Part shown: positions 46,129-54,705 of the stretch, in pieces | How positions within the stretch are numbered: position 1 is the stretch's first letter | Layout: each line of letters starts with the position of its first letter | Source: UBA6109 sp964506465 | Lineage (GTDB): Bacteria; Desulfobacterota; Syntrophia; Syntrophales; UBA6109 | NCBI GenBank assembly: GCA_964506465.1 | Contig: CAZDLM010000006.1 | Coordinates: 1 to 64,000, forward strand | DNA: 64,000 nucleotides | Direction of reading: 5' to 3' | Notes under the pieces: model-generated | What the model was told of the DNA's origin: nothing | What the model saw: only the letters and a program-made list of their open reading frames with translations | The model's database searches: none | Position numbers and translations under genes: made by a program

Positions 46129-46194
46129 CTTCGACACGCTCATCCTTCGACAAGCTCAGGATGACAGTTTCAGGCTGTCCTGAGCCTGCCGAAA
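46129..46194. repeat. REP-like imperfect inverted repeat with internal direct repeat
   Basis: CTTCGACACGCTCA at 46129-46142 and CTTCGACAAGCTCA at 46145-46158 are near-identical direct repeats. The second copy with its extension to about 46166 forms an imperfect hairpin with TGTCCTGAGCCTGCCGAAAGG at 46176-46196. CTTCGACAAGCTCAGG-type intergenic repeats are widespread in bacterial genomes. It lies downstream of livF and upstream of the PaaK-like gene on the minus strand, so it may be a processing or stabilising hairpin. Confidence 0.7.
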
Positions 46195-46264
46195 GGCCGA
46201 ACGGCGACGGATGAGGGCCTTCGATGGACTTCAGGGCGCAACAGATCCCTTCTTGGGCCGTCTG

Positions 46265-47065
46265 TTACAGCCAACGCTTGCGACGCCGGTAAGACTTCAC
46301 GTTGCTGTAGGTTCTGGCGGCGCCGGACGCCCCCACACCCAGGTAGAATTCTTTGACATCCGGATTTTCAACGAGTTCCGAGGCCACCCCCTCCATCACG
46401 ATCTTGCCGTTTTCCATGACGTAGCCGTAGTGGGCGATTTGCAGGGCCATGCGCGCATTCTGCTCCACGAGGACGATCGTCGCCCCCTCTTCCCTGTTGA
46501 TTCTTTGGATGATGCGGAAGATTTCCTGCACGACGAGCGGCGCCAGTCCCAGCGACGGTTCGTCCAGGAGCAGGAGACTGGGATGCGCCATCAGAGCCCT
46601 GCCCATGACCAGCATCTGTAACTCCCCGCCGCTGCAGAAGCCGGCCAGCGATTTGCGCCGTTTCACCAGCGAAGGGAAATAATCGTAGACCCGCTCCAGG
46701 TCCTTGCCGTAAGGCCGCCAGGGATGCGTTGCCGTACCCACGCGAAGGTTCTCCTCCACCGTCAGGTATTTGAAAGGCTGCCTCCCTTCCAGGACCTGGA
46801 TGATCCCCATCCGCGTGATCTCCTCGGGCGGCAGATTATCGATGGGGCGTCCGTCATAGAGGATATTGCCGTCCGTCACCTTGCCGTTTTCCGGCTTGAG
46901 AAGCCCGGAGATCGCACGCAGGGTGGTTGTCTTGCCGGCGCCGTTGCTTCCGAGGAGGCTGACGATCCTTCCCTTGTTGACGTTCAAGGATACGCCCTTG
47001 AGAACCTGGATGACGTCGGAGTAGACGACGGAGATGTTGTTGATCTTCAGGAGAGCATCTTCCAT
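46265..47065 (-). CDS. livF: Branched-chain-type ABC transporter ATP-binding protein LivF
   Basis: A 266-residue cytoplasmic ATPase of the high-affinity LIV-type importer. Walker A LLGSNGAGKTTTLRAI and Walker B SLLLLDEPSLGLAPL are standard. The signature reads CSGGELQMLVMGRALM, with Cys in place of the usual Leu. The N-terminal half shows the LivF pattern INNISVVYSDVIQVLKG. An added basic tail (SYRRRKRWL) ends the protein. It follows livM by 9 bases. Confidence 0.93.
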   Translation of the reverse strand: MEDALLKINNISVVYSDVIQVLKGVSLNVNKGRIVSLLGSNGAGKTTTLRAISGLLKPENGKVTDGNILYDGRPIDNLPPEEITRMGIIQVLEGRQPFKYLTVEENLRVGTATHPWRPYGKDLERVYDYFPSLVKRRKSLAGFCSGGELQMLVMGRALMAHPSLLLLDEPSLGLAPLVVQEIFRIIQRINREEGATIVLVEQNARMALQIAHYGYVMENGKIVMEGVASELVENPDVKEFYLGVGASGAARTYSNVKSYRRRKRWL

Positions 47066-47074
47066 AGACGTGCC

Positions 47075-48142
47075 TCAGTAGGAAAACGGCCAGAGACGGA
47101 AACTCGATCGAACAATTCGCCACATCTCGGCCAAGCCGCGCGGTTCGAAGAGGATGAAGAGGACGATCGCCAATCCGAATGCGAATTCCCGCAACGGAGC
47201 GATGTTGATGCCGGACTGGGTGACAAAACCCATATTGATGAGGATATCCGTCAGCCACCGCAGTCCCTCATTCAGGAGTGTGATGAAAACGGCGCCGAAT
47301 ACGGAACCGGAAACGCTTCCAAGCCCTCCGATGATCACCATCGCAATGTACTCGACGGAAAGTCCGAGATTGAAGGGCTCCGTCGTGACGCTCACCATAT
47401 AGAAGGCCCAGAGAGCCCCTGCGAAACCCGCATAGAAGGAGCTGATGGCGAAAGACAGAAGCTTGTAGCGGAAGATGGGAATCCCCATGCCCTCCGCCGC
47501 CCGGTCGTTGTCGCGGATGGCGATGAAGGCCCTGCCGAACCGCGACCGCATCAGGTTCACGGCAGTCCAGAGGAGTCCGATCAGAGAAGCAAAGATGATG
47601 AAATAGAACGTCCGGTCTCCGGTCAGCTTCCAGCCGAAGAGGCTCGGGGCCGGCAGCGTGATCCCCATGGTCCCCTTGGTGAGCCCCTCCCAGTGAATGA
47701 GGATGTATTCGATGATGAATTGGCCGGCAAGGGTCGCGATCGTCAGATACAGTCCCTTCAGACGCCCGGAGGGAATGCCGAAGACAAGCCCGACGAGGGC
47801 GGTGATCACGGCCGCCGCAGGCACGGCGAGGAAGAATGGAACGCCGGCGGAGGTCGCCAGAATCGCCGCGGCGTAAGCGCCTACGCCGAAAAAGGCCCCG
47901 TGACCCAGGGAAATCTGCCCCGTAAAACCGATCAGGATATTCAGGCCGACGACGGCGATGGCGGCGATCCCGATCGAATTGATGACGTACAGCAGGTAGG
48001 CGCTGGATACGAAGGGCAGGACGACGAGGCAGCCGAGGCCGAGTATCACGGAGAAACGGCCGAAATCGGTTTCAAAGATGGCGAGTTCTTCACGATAGCC
48101 CTCTTTGAAATTCCCGCAGGGATGAAATCGAAAACGTCGCAT
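47075..48142 (-). CDS. livM: Branched-chain-type ABC transporter permease LivM
   Basis: A 355-residue permease with about ten membrane spans and the family motif GLNILIGFTGQISLGHGAFFGVGAYAAA. The EAA-like loop is AIRDNDRAAEGMGI. It pairs with LivH to form the membrane channel. The gene lies 9 bases after livH in the operon. Confidence 0.94.
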   Translation of the reverse strand: MRRFRFHPCGNFKEGYREELAIFETDFGRFSVILGLGCLVVLPFVSSAYLLYVINSIGIAAIAVVGLNILIGFTGQISLGHGAFFGVGAYAAAILATSAGVPFFLAVPAAAVITALVGLVFGIPSGRLKGLYLTIATLAGQFIIEYILIHWEGLTKGTMGITLPAPSLFGWKLTGDRTFYFIIFASLIGLLWTAVNLMRSRFGRAFIAIRDNDRAAEGMGIPIFRYKLLSFAISSFYAGFAGALWAFYMVSVTTEPFNLGLSVEYIAMVIIGGLGSVSGSVFGAVFITLLNEGLRWLTDILINMGFVTQSGINIAPLREFAFGLAIVLFILFEPRGLAEMWRIVRSSFRLWPFSY

Positions 48143-48151
48143 CGCCGTATC

Positions 48152-49030
48152 CTATACCCTTTCGATTTCCGCGAGCCCGAAGAGGCCGTAGGGCTTCACC
48201 ATGAGGATGAAGACCAGCACGACGTACGGCACGACGTCCCGGAGGGACGGAGAGAGATAGCCGCCCGTAAACGTCTCCAGGAGCCCGATGAGAATGCCTC
48301 CCACAATGGCCCCGCCGATGCTGTCCAATCCGCCCAGGATGACGACGGGAAACACCTTCAGTCCGATGGCGGAAAGATCGTGCACATTGATGCCGTTGAT
48401 GATTCCCAGGACGATGCCGCTCATCCCCGCCACGAGCGCCGCAATCGCCCAGGAAAGGGCGAAAACACGCTGCACGTGCACGCCCAGGGAGAGCGCCGCC
48501 TTTTGGTTGTCGGCCACCGACCGCATGAAAATACCCTGCGAGGAGTACTTGAAGAACAATCCGAAAAGAACGAGAAACCCGACACCGATGACGAGGGCCG
48601 CCGAGTAGACCGGGGGAACGTCGACGGGACCGATGCGGACCCCCATGGCCGCAGGAAGGAAATCCGGATACGTCTGGAGATTCCCGCCCCACACGAGGAG
48701 CATCATGCCCTTAAACATGGAGGCAAGGCCTACCGTGAGCATGATGACGAAGATCAGGGGCTCGCCGATCAGGGGCCGCAGAAAAACCCTTTCGATCAGA
48801 AATCCCAGGGCGAAACAGCCGGCCAGCGTAAGCAGAAAGGCGGGGAGGACCGGGAGCTTCGCCCAGGAAATGAGCGCCAGAAAGATGAAGGCGCCGAAGG
48901 CGAGCAATTCTCCGTGCGCGAAGTTCAAGACGCTCGAAGACTTGAAGATCATCACGAAACCCATGGCGGAGATTCCGTACAGAAACCCGATGCACAGACC
49001 GTTGATCAAAAGCTGCAGAAAAAAGTCCAT
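48152..49030 (-). CDS. livH: Branched-chain-type ABC transporter permease LivH
   Basis: A 292-residue permease with eight or nine spans. The N-terminus FFLQLLINGLCIGFLYGISAMGFVMIFKSSSVLNFAHGEL and the EAA-like FMRSVADNQKAALSLGVHVQRVF are characteristic. The segment VFPVVILGGLDSIGGAIVGG follows. It is 10 bases after the acyl-CoA ligase gene. Confidence 0.94.
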   Translation of the reverse strand: MDFFLQLLINGLCIGFLYGISAMGFVMIFKSSSVLNFAHGELLAFGAFIFLALISWAKLPVLPAFLLTLAGCFALGFLIERVFLRPLIGEPLIFVIMLTVGLASMFKGMMLLVWGGNLQTYPDFLPAAMGVRIGPVDVPPVYSAALVIGVGFLVLFGLFFKYSSQGIFMRSVADNQKAALSLGVHVQRVFALSWAIAALVAGMSGIVLGIINGINVHDLSAIGLKVFPVVILGGLDSIGGAIVGGILIGLLETFTGGYLSPSLRDVVPYVVLVFILMVKPYGLFGLAEIERV

Positions 49031-49040
49031 CTCCTCCCCC

Positions 49041-50963
49041 TTATGAGACCGGGATCACGCGGACCTTGGTCTCGATGGTGCCGACCCGGCCGTCGCGATA
49101 GCGGATCTTGCCCTTGACATCCACGTAGGTCTCGTCCCGGTACATCGCTTCGATGAGCTTGATGTACAGGCCGTACACGAACCGGCGGCGAACCTTCCCC
49201 GTTCTCGTAAGCTCTTCGTCGTCGGCATCGAGGAGCTTGTAGAGAAGGATGAATTTCCGGATTTTCATGAGATCGGGGAGCTGCTGGTTCACCTTGCCGA
49301 CCTCCTCCAGGATGAGATCCTCGACCGGCTGCAACTGGGAGAGATCCGTATAGGTCGTGTAAGGAATGAGGCGTTCCTCCGCCCAGCTTCCGACGTTTCC
49401 CATGTCGATGTTGATCAGTCCGGTGATGAAGGGCCGGCCTTCGCCGAAGACTACCACCTCTTTGATGTAGGGCGAAAATTTCAGGCGGGTTTCGATGAAG
49501 TCCGGTGAAAAGGCCTGCCCGCTCTTGTTGCGGATGATCTCTTCCTTCCGTCCGATGATCACCAACTGCCCGTCCTTGTCGAAATACCCCGCATCGCCCG
49601 TTCTGAGCCACCCTTCCCGGAAAGCCGATTCCGTCGCCTGGAAGTCCTGGTAGTACCCCTGGAAGACCGTGGGACTGCTGAGAATCACCTCCTGATCCTC
49701 GGCCAGTTTGACGTCGATGCGCGGCAGGGGATGGCCCACCGTCTCCGGTTTCACCTGGTGGTCGGGCTGAATCTGGAAGATGCCGCCTGCCTCGGTAAGA
49801 CCGTAGCACTGCTTCAGATTCAGACCGACGGCTCGAAAGAAATGGATCACGTCGGGGCTGATGGGATGTCCGCCTGTAAAAGCACTGCGCAGCCTCGTGC
49901 ATCCCACTCGGTCCAGGAGGGGCAGATAGACGAGGCGTTTGAAAACGGCCCGCAGCACGGACATCCACGGGGGAATCTTTTCCCCGCGCGACGACATTGC
50001 TGCGACCGATTTGCCCAGCCCCTCTCCGAGATGAAACAGCTTCCTCTTGACGAATCCGGCATCGGACATCTTCACGCGGATCCGGGAGGCCATCTCCTCC
50101 CAGAAACGCGAGGCGGTAATGACCAGGGAGGGGCCGATTTCGCGAAAGTCTTCCGCGACCGTCTCCGGGGTTTCCGGGAAATTCATCGTCATCCCGCTGA
50201 CCAGTGCGACGCCGAGGCACCACATCTGATCGACGATCCAGGCCGGAGGCGACATGGAGAGCCAGTTCTCGCCGTCCTGAATCGCGAGGGCCTCCCGCCA
50301 GCGCGTACCCATCTCCACGAAATTCCGGTGGGAGATCATCGCGAGCTTCGGAATCCCCGTCGTTCCGGACGTCAGGATCATGAGAGCGGTGTCTTCCCTG
50401 CGGCCTTTCCCCACTTCCGCCTCGAAGCGACCGTCCTTTCGTTCCTCCAGCGCCCGTCCCCGCTCCTGGAGTTCGCTGAACGGGATCAGCCAGGGATGGC
50501 CCGAATACGAGGACATCCCCGTCGGGTCGATATAGACGACCTTGCGTATGTGGGGAAGCTTGTCCCGCGCATCGAGCAATTTGTCGACCTGTTCCTGATC
50601 CTGGGCGACGACGAATGTGGCGCGGACCCTGGACAGCGCAGTCCTCACCTCTTCCGTAACCGAGGAGGTGAAGAGGTTTACGGTCACGCCCCCCATCGAT
50701 TGCGCGCCGAGTTCACAGAACAGCCATTCCGGATGATTGTTAACGATGAGCCCGACGATTTCGCCCCGCTTCAGACCCAGTTCATGAAACCCGAGGGCGG
50801 CGCGGCGGACGAATCGCAGGTACTCCTCCCAGGAATAGGCCTGCCAGACGCCGTAGGCTTTTTCCCGCAGGGCAGGCGATGTCCAGTTCGGGCGGCCGGC
50901 TTGACGGATCAGAACCTGCGGGAGCGTCAGCGTCTCGAGAGGCGATGCAAGAATATCCGTCAT
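49041..50963 (-). CDS. Long-chain-type acyl-CoA synthetase within the liv operon
   Basis: A 640-residue AMP-forming CoA ligase. The P-loop is ALMILTSGTTGIPKLAMISHRN, and the later motifs YGLTEAGGIFQ, WLRTGDAGYFDKDG and IRNKSGQAFSPDFIE are intact. It resembles FadD15-like ligases of the AMP-binding family found in LIV clusters. Its ATG at 50963 overlaps the livG stop by 4 bases; a longer frame into livG has no similarity and is rejected. The tight coupling indicates that the imported acid is activated to a CoA ester on entry. Confidence 0.93.
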   Translation of the reverse strand: MTDILASPLETLTLPQVLIRQAGRPNWTSPALREKAYGVWQAYSWEEYLRFVRRAALGFHELGLKRGEIVGLIVNNHPEWLFCELGAQSMGGVTVNLFTSSVTEEVRTALSRVRATFVVAQDQEQVDKLLDARDKLPHIRKVVYIDPTGMSSYSGHPWLIPFSELQERGRALEERKDGRFEAEVGKGRREDTALMILTSGTTGIPKLAMISHRNFVEMGTRWREALAIQDGENWLSMSPPAWIVDQMWCLGVALVSGMTMNFPETPETVAEDFREIGPSLVITASRFWEEMASRIRVKMSDAGFVKRKLFHLGEGLGKSVAAMSSRGEKIPPWMSVLRAVFKRLVYLPLLDRVGCTRLRSAFTGGHPISPDVIHFFRAVGLNLKQCYGLTEAGGIFQIQPDHQVKPETVGHPLPRIDVKLAEDQEVILSSPTVFQGYYQDFQATESAFREGWLRTGDAGYFDKDGQLVIIGRKEEIIRNKSGQAFSPDFIETRLKFSPYIKEVVVFGEGRPFITGLINIDMGNVGSWAEERLIPYTTYTDLSQLQPVEDLILEEVGKVNQQLPDLMKIRKFILLYKLLDADDEELTRTGKVRRRFVYGLYIKLIEAMYRDETYVDVKGKIRYRDGRVGTIETKVRVIPVS

Positions 50964-51790
50964 TCGCCCTCCTCCGCGTCTCCCAGGTAGGCCTTGACGA
51001 CTTCCGGATGCCCCTTGATTTCCTCCGGCGTCCCCTCGGCGAGCTTCTCGCCGAAATTCAATACGACGATGCGGCGGCAAATGCTCATCACGATGGACAT
51101 GTCGTGTTCGACGAGGATCATGGTCTGTCCCCACTGGCGGTTCAACTCCAACAGGAAGCGGACCATGTCTTCCTTTTCCTCCAGGTTCATTCCCGCAAAG
51201 GGTTCATCCAGAACAAGAAGCTTCGGCTCCAGTGCGAGGGCGCGACCCAACTCCACGCGCTTCATCATTCCGTAGGGCAGCGATCCAACGGCCTTCTTCC
51301 GGATCGCCTGCATTTCAAGAAAATCGATGATCTCTTCGAGGATGCGCCGATGATGCGTTTCTTCCCGCCGTACGGAGGGGAGGAAGAGACTCGAAGCGAA
51401 GAGGCTGTACCGACAGTGGATGTGGCGGGCGAGCTGGAGGTTCGAAAGTACCGTCATCCCCGGAAAGAGCTCGATATTCTGGAACGTGCGGCCGATGCCG
51501 ATCGGAACCAGGTGATGAGCCGGCAAGGCCGTGATGTCGCGGCCGTTGAAAACGATCCTGCCCTGCTGAGGCCGGTAAAAGCCGGTGACGCAGTTGAGCA
51601 GGCTCGTCTTTCCCGCGCCGTTGGGCCCGATGACTGCCACCAGCTCTCCGGTCCGCACCTCGAGGCTGACGTCGTGCAGCGCCGACACTCCGCCGAAGCG
51701 GAGGGAGAGACTCCGAATCTCCAGTTCCGCTTGTCTGTCGTCCGCACTCCGGCCGGCAAAGATCGCCGGCTGTCCTCGATAAGCCTTCAT
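50960..51790 (-). CDS. livG: Branched-chain-type ABC transporter ATP-binding protein LivG
   Basis: A 276-residue ATPase, with Walker A VIGPNGAGKTSLLNCV, signature LPYGMMKRVELGRAL (the Y-for-G form usual in LivG), Walker B LLVLDEPFAGMNLEEK and the switch His in LVEHDMSIVM. The N-terminus (MKAYRGQPAIFAGRSADDRQA) is a short extension. It lies 38 bases after livK. Confidence 0.94.
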   Translation of the reverse strand: MKAYRGQPAIFAGRSADDRQAELEIRSLSLRFGGVSALHDVSLEVRTGELVAVIGPNGAGKTSLLNCVTGFYRPQQGRIVFNGRDITALPAHHLVPIGIGRTFQNIELFPGMTVLSNLQLARHIHCRYSLFASSLFLPSVRREETHHRRILEEIIDFLEMQAIRKKAVGSLPYGMMKRVELGRALALEPKLLVLDEPFAGMNLEEKEDMVRFLLELNRQWGQTMILVEHDMSIVMSICRRIVVLNFGEKLAEGTPEEIKGHPEVVKAYLGDAEEGE

Positions 51791-51828
51791 GAGAATCCCC
51801 GTCCCGACTTGTCCGCTCCCTCCCGCCG

Positions 51829-53043
51829 CTACTTCAGAAACTTGATCTTCTCTTTCCCGGGTGTGTAGAAATTGGTCAGCGGTTTGTAGGAGCCGTCTTC
51901 CGCCACCTTCACGATACGGGCCCTGTAGGAGGCCCCGTGGTCGGTCGAGGTATACGTAACGGCGGGCAGCAGTCCGCCGAAATCCTCTTGCCGGAAGGAC
52001 TCGAGCGCCCGGTTGATCGTCTCGCGGTTGATCTCCTTGGACGCCTCATGAGCCCGGACAAAGGCCCTTTCCATGATCATTCCGACGACAACGCCTTCCC
52101 AGTACGCGGCGTCGAATTTCTCGACGGTCTTATACCGCTTCCAGAGGTCTGCCATCAACTTCATGCCGGGCGTGCCGTCGGACGGAAGTCCGCCGGGGAA
52201 CTGCATGTTGAGCCGGTCGCGGATCAATCCCTTCCCCAGCTTGAAGAAATCGGGGTCCGTGGACGTCCATGTGCCGAAGAAAGGCACGTCGAAGCCGATG
52301 CGATCGGCGCTCTTGAAGGCGGTCACGATCGATGCCGGAAGCATTTGGATGAAAATGTACTCCGCACCGTTCTTCTTTAGTCGCAGGAGTTCGGTGGTGA
52401 GATCCACGGTCTTCGGGGGGAACTCCTCCACGGAAACGATCTGGATCTTCAATTTCTCCGCAAATTCCTTGGCCGGCTGATGGATCGAGCGTCCGTAGGG
52501 GTTGTTGTAGGTGAGGAGACCGACCTTCGGCGCGTCCTTCCCTTTGTGAATCGCCCGGATGTATTCCAGGATCGCCTGACAATCCATGCGGTAACTGCCG
52601 AAAGGCAGATACATGTAAGCGATCGGCGGCTCGAGGATCTCCCAGCTCGTGGAATAGTTGATCGTCGGGATCTTGTACTGCTGGATGATCGGCTTGGCCG
52701 CGAGTCCCTCTCCTGCACCCCATGTGGCGATGATGTCCACATTTTCCTGGACGGCGAATTTTCTGACGGCCGCAACCGCTTCCGGCACCTTGTACGCCGT
52801 ATCCACCAGGAGCATTTCGATCTTATTGCCGGCGACGCCGCCCTTCACCTCGTTGACGTAGCGGAAATAATCCTGTTGGCCCTTGGCGTGAAACTGGCCC
52901 CAGGTGGATGCCGGACCCGTCATGTTGATCGCCGCACCGACCTTGATCGCCTTGGCCTCGGCGAGAGGCGCCGCGGCAACTGTCGCCACGAGAGAAACGG
53001 CAAGCAAAGCGACCCGCCATTGTGATCCTATCGTTTTCATCAT
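51829..53043 (-). CDS. livK: Periplasmic substrate-binding protein of a LIV-type importer
   Basis: A 404-residue type I periplasmic binding protein with a signal peptide (QWRVALLAVSLVATVAAAPLAEA). Mature residues begin KAIKVGAAINMTGPASTWGQFHAKG, and the two lobes include WGAGEGLAAKPIIQQYKIPTIN and PEEFPPK-type loops. The long DGTPGMKLMADLWK segment is typical of relatives that bind aromatic or branched acids. I used the ATG at 53043, which has AAAGGAGG close upstream. It is the first gene of the operon and lies downstream of the attenuator-like leader. Confidence 0.92.
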   Translation of the reverse strand: MMKTIGSQWRVALLAVSLVATVAAAPLAEAKAIKVGAAINMTGPASTWGQFHAKGQQDYFRYVNEVKGGVAGNKIEMLLVDTAYKVPEAVAAVRKFAVQENVDIIATWGAGEGLAAKPIIQQYKIPTINYSTSWEILEPPIAYMYLPFGSYRMDCQAILEYIRAIHKGKDAPKVGLLTYNNPYGRSIHQPAKEFAEKLKIQIVSVEEFPPKTVDLTTELLRLKKNGAEYIFIQMLPASIVTAFKSADRIGFDVPFFGTWTSTDPDFFKLGKGLIRDRLNMQFPGGLPSDGTPGMKLMADLWKRYKTVEKFDAAYWEGVVVGMIMERAFVRAHEASKEINRETINRALESFRQEDFGGLLPAVTYTSTDHGASYRARIVKVAEDGSYKPLTNFYTPGKEKIKFLK

Positions 53044-53103
53044 CGCTTTCCTCCTTTGGGGGACTGGACTTGCGAAACCGTTCACCGACGTTTTCGCCGT
53101 CGC

Positions 53104-53142
53104 AAAAAAAAACCGTGGTCGACCTTTTCGGTCCGCCCACGG
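53104..53142 (-). terminator. Hairpin terminator ahead of livK (attenuator-type)
   Basis: On the minus strand CCGTGGGCGGACC (53142-53130) pairs with GGTCGACCACGG (53124-53113) around GAAAA, and a run of nine Ts follows. It lies between the predicted promoter and livK, so readthrough would be required for the operon. It could also serve as the end of the upstream two-component operon, or do both. Confidence 0.85.
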
Positions 53143-53167
53143 CTCATTTCTTCGGGTTGTCTTCAGG

Positions 53168-53245
53168 TCATGAGCGCGTCAGGCAGACCTCCGGAAAATA
53201 GATAAAAAAGCCAAAAAACAAGTCAGCCCGGTTTGCTCGATCCAT
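53168..53245 (-). CDS. Phe-rich leader peptide ORF upstream of livK
   Basis: A 25-codon ORF from ATG (53245-53243) to TGA (53170-53168). Its middle reads L-FFGFFIYF-P, five Phe (all TTT) and a Tyr in eight residues. The run resembles that of the known pheA leader peptide. The stop lies 25 bases before the terminator hairpin. The nearest GAGG is 14 bases upstream of the ATG, a poor spacing, so initiation is uncertain. T runs in AT-rich DNA can produce Phe codons by chance. Confidence 0.45.
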   Translation of the reverse strand: MDRANRADLFFGFFIYFPEVCLTRS

Positions 53246-53278
53246 AGAGACAGTCGCTTCCTCAAAAAAACTGTTCCC

Positions 53279-53307
53279 CGTATAGAGGCCCCGCTTCAAA
53301 AAGTCAA
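53279..53307 (-). promoter_or_regulatory. Candidate promoter of the livK leader
   Basis: On the minus strand TTGACT (53307-53302), a 17-base spacer and TATACG (53284-53279). It would start transcription near 53272, upstream of the leader ORF and terminator, giving a leader of about 230 bases. It begins 34 bases after the response-regulator stop. Confidence 0.6.
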
Positions 53308-53340
53308 GCATTTTGTTCTACATTCCGCCGGATCCGGGCT

Positions 53341-54705
53341 TCAGACGATCTCGAACTTCTCAATCTTGTATTGCAGGGAATCGTAGGTGACCTTGAGAAG
53401 ATCCGCCGTCTTGTTCTTCGCGCCCTTGGTCTTCTGTAGCGCTTTCTCGATCAGCTGTTTCTCGAACATGGATACGGCCTCGTTGAGGTCAATGCCATCT
53501 TCCGGAATGTCCAGGGCGGACACGCCGACCCGCTCCAGGGCGCTGGCCGACAACAGCAGATTCTCCGGCAGGACGATCGTCGATGCCTCCAGCGCCACGC
53601 TCCTTTCGATGATGTTTTCCAGCTCCCGGACATTTCCCGGGAAGGGATATTCCAGGAGCAGGCCCAGCGCATAAGCCGATATGGTCCGGATCTCCTTTCC
53701 GTAAGCCCGAGAGAACTTCTCGACGAAGTATTTGGTCAGGATGGGGATGTCTTCCCGGCGGTTGCGCAGCGGGGGGATGACGATCGGGATGACATTGAGG
53801 CGATAGTACAGGTCCTCGCGGAAGCCTCCGTCGCGGACTTTCTTCTCGAGGTCCTGATTCGTCGCCGCGATGATGCGCACGTTGACCTTGATATCCTCGA
53901 CGCCGCCGATTCTCCGGAAGGTCTTTTCCTGAACGACGCGGAGAAGCTTGACCTGCAGAAGCGGCGGGAGCTCGCCGACTTCGTCGAGCAGGATCGTCCC
54001 CCCGCGGGCCACCTCGAAAAGCCCCGGCTTGTCGGCGAAGGCATTCGTGAAGGAGCCTTTCATGTGTCCGAACAGTTCGGACTCCAGCAGATTCTCAGGG
54101 ATGCCGCCGCAATTGACCGCCACGAAGGGCTGCTGGGATTGAGGACCGTGATCGTGGATCGCCCTGGCGACGAGTTCCTTGCCCGTGCCGCTCTCGCCGA
54201 GGAGAAGAACGTTGGCCGCCGTATCTGCCACCTTCCGAACGGTTGTGAAGATTCTGAGCATATCCTTGTTCTTCGCAATCATGCCGCCGAAGTGCACGGC
54301 ATCATCCGCATCCCGTTCAAAAGGTACCTGTGGATCCTTCTCGCCCTTCTTTTCCAGGGCCTCCCGGATCAGGCGCTTGAGGTCGTCGACGTCGAAGTCC
54401 TTCTCGACATAATCGTAGGCCCCTTCCTTCATGGCGCGGACGGCCGTTTCGCCCGTTGCGTACGCCGTAATCAGGATCACCTGCGTTCCGGGGGAAAACT
54501 CCTTGAGGGACTTGAGAAATTCAAGACCGTCCATTTTCGGCATCTTCAGATCCGTCAGGACAAGATCGAAGCGCTCCTTCCTGCATCGGTTCAGGGCCTT
54601 GAGGCCGTCTCCTTCCCCGACCACGCTGTACCCTTCCCGGGTCAGCATGATCTCGAGCATTTCCCGAAGGCCTGCGTCATCGTCCACAACAAGAACTCTT
54701 GTCAT
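53341..54705 (-). CDS. NtrC-type response regulator (PilR-like) with altered GAFTGA loop
   Basis: A 454-residue bacterial enhancer-binding protein. The receiver domain has Asp52 in VLTDLKMPKMDG. The AAA+ domain has Walker A LGESGTGKELVARAIHDHG near 170, Walker B ILLDEVGELP near 238 and the arginine-finger region PLRNRREDIP. The sigma-54 contact loop reads GSFTNA (217-222) where GAFTGA is canonical. A Fis-type HTH ends the protein (AKNKTADLLKVTYDSLQYKIEKFEI). Its start overlaps the kinase stop by 4 bases. It would activate sigma-54 promoters after phosphorylation. Confidence 0.92.
   Translation of the reverse strand: MTRVLVVDDDAGLREMLEIMLTREGYSVVGEGDGLKALNRCRKERFDLVLTDLKMPKMDGLEFLKSLKEFSPGTQVILITAYATGETAVRAMKEGAYDYVEKDFDVDDLKRLIREALEKKGEKDPQVPFERDADDAVHFGGMIAKNKDMLRIFTTVRKVADTAANVLLLGESGTGKELVARAIHDHGPQSQQPFVAVNCGGIPENLLESELFGHMKGSFTNAFADKPGLFEVARGGTILLDEVGELPPLLQVKLLRVVQEKTFRRIGGVEDIKVNVRIIAATNQDLEKKVRDGGFREDLYYRLNVIPIVIPPLRNRREDIPILTKYFVEKFSRAYGKEIRTISAYALGLLLEYPFPGNVRELENIIERSVALEASTIVLPENLLLSASALERVGVSALDIPEDGIDLNEAVSMFEKQLIEKALQKTKGAKNKTADLLKVTYDSLQYKIEKFEIV

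Noticed and set aside
46724..49117. 797-residue plus-strand frame antisense to the liv genes
   Set aside because: Highly charged, low-complexity translation antisense to well-supported livF, livM and livH. It is a shadow frame of GC-rich coding DNA.
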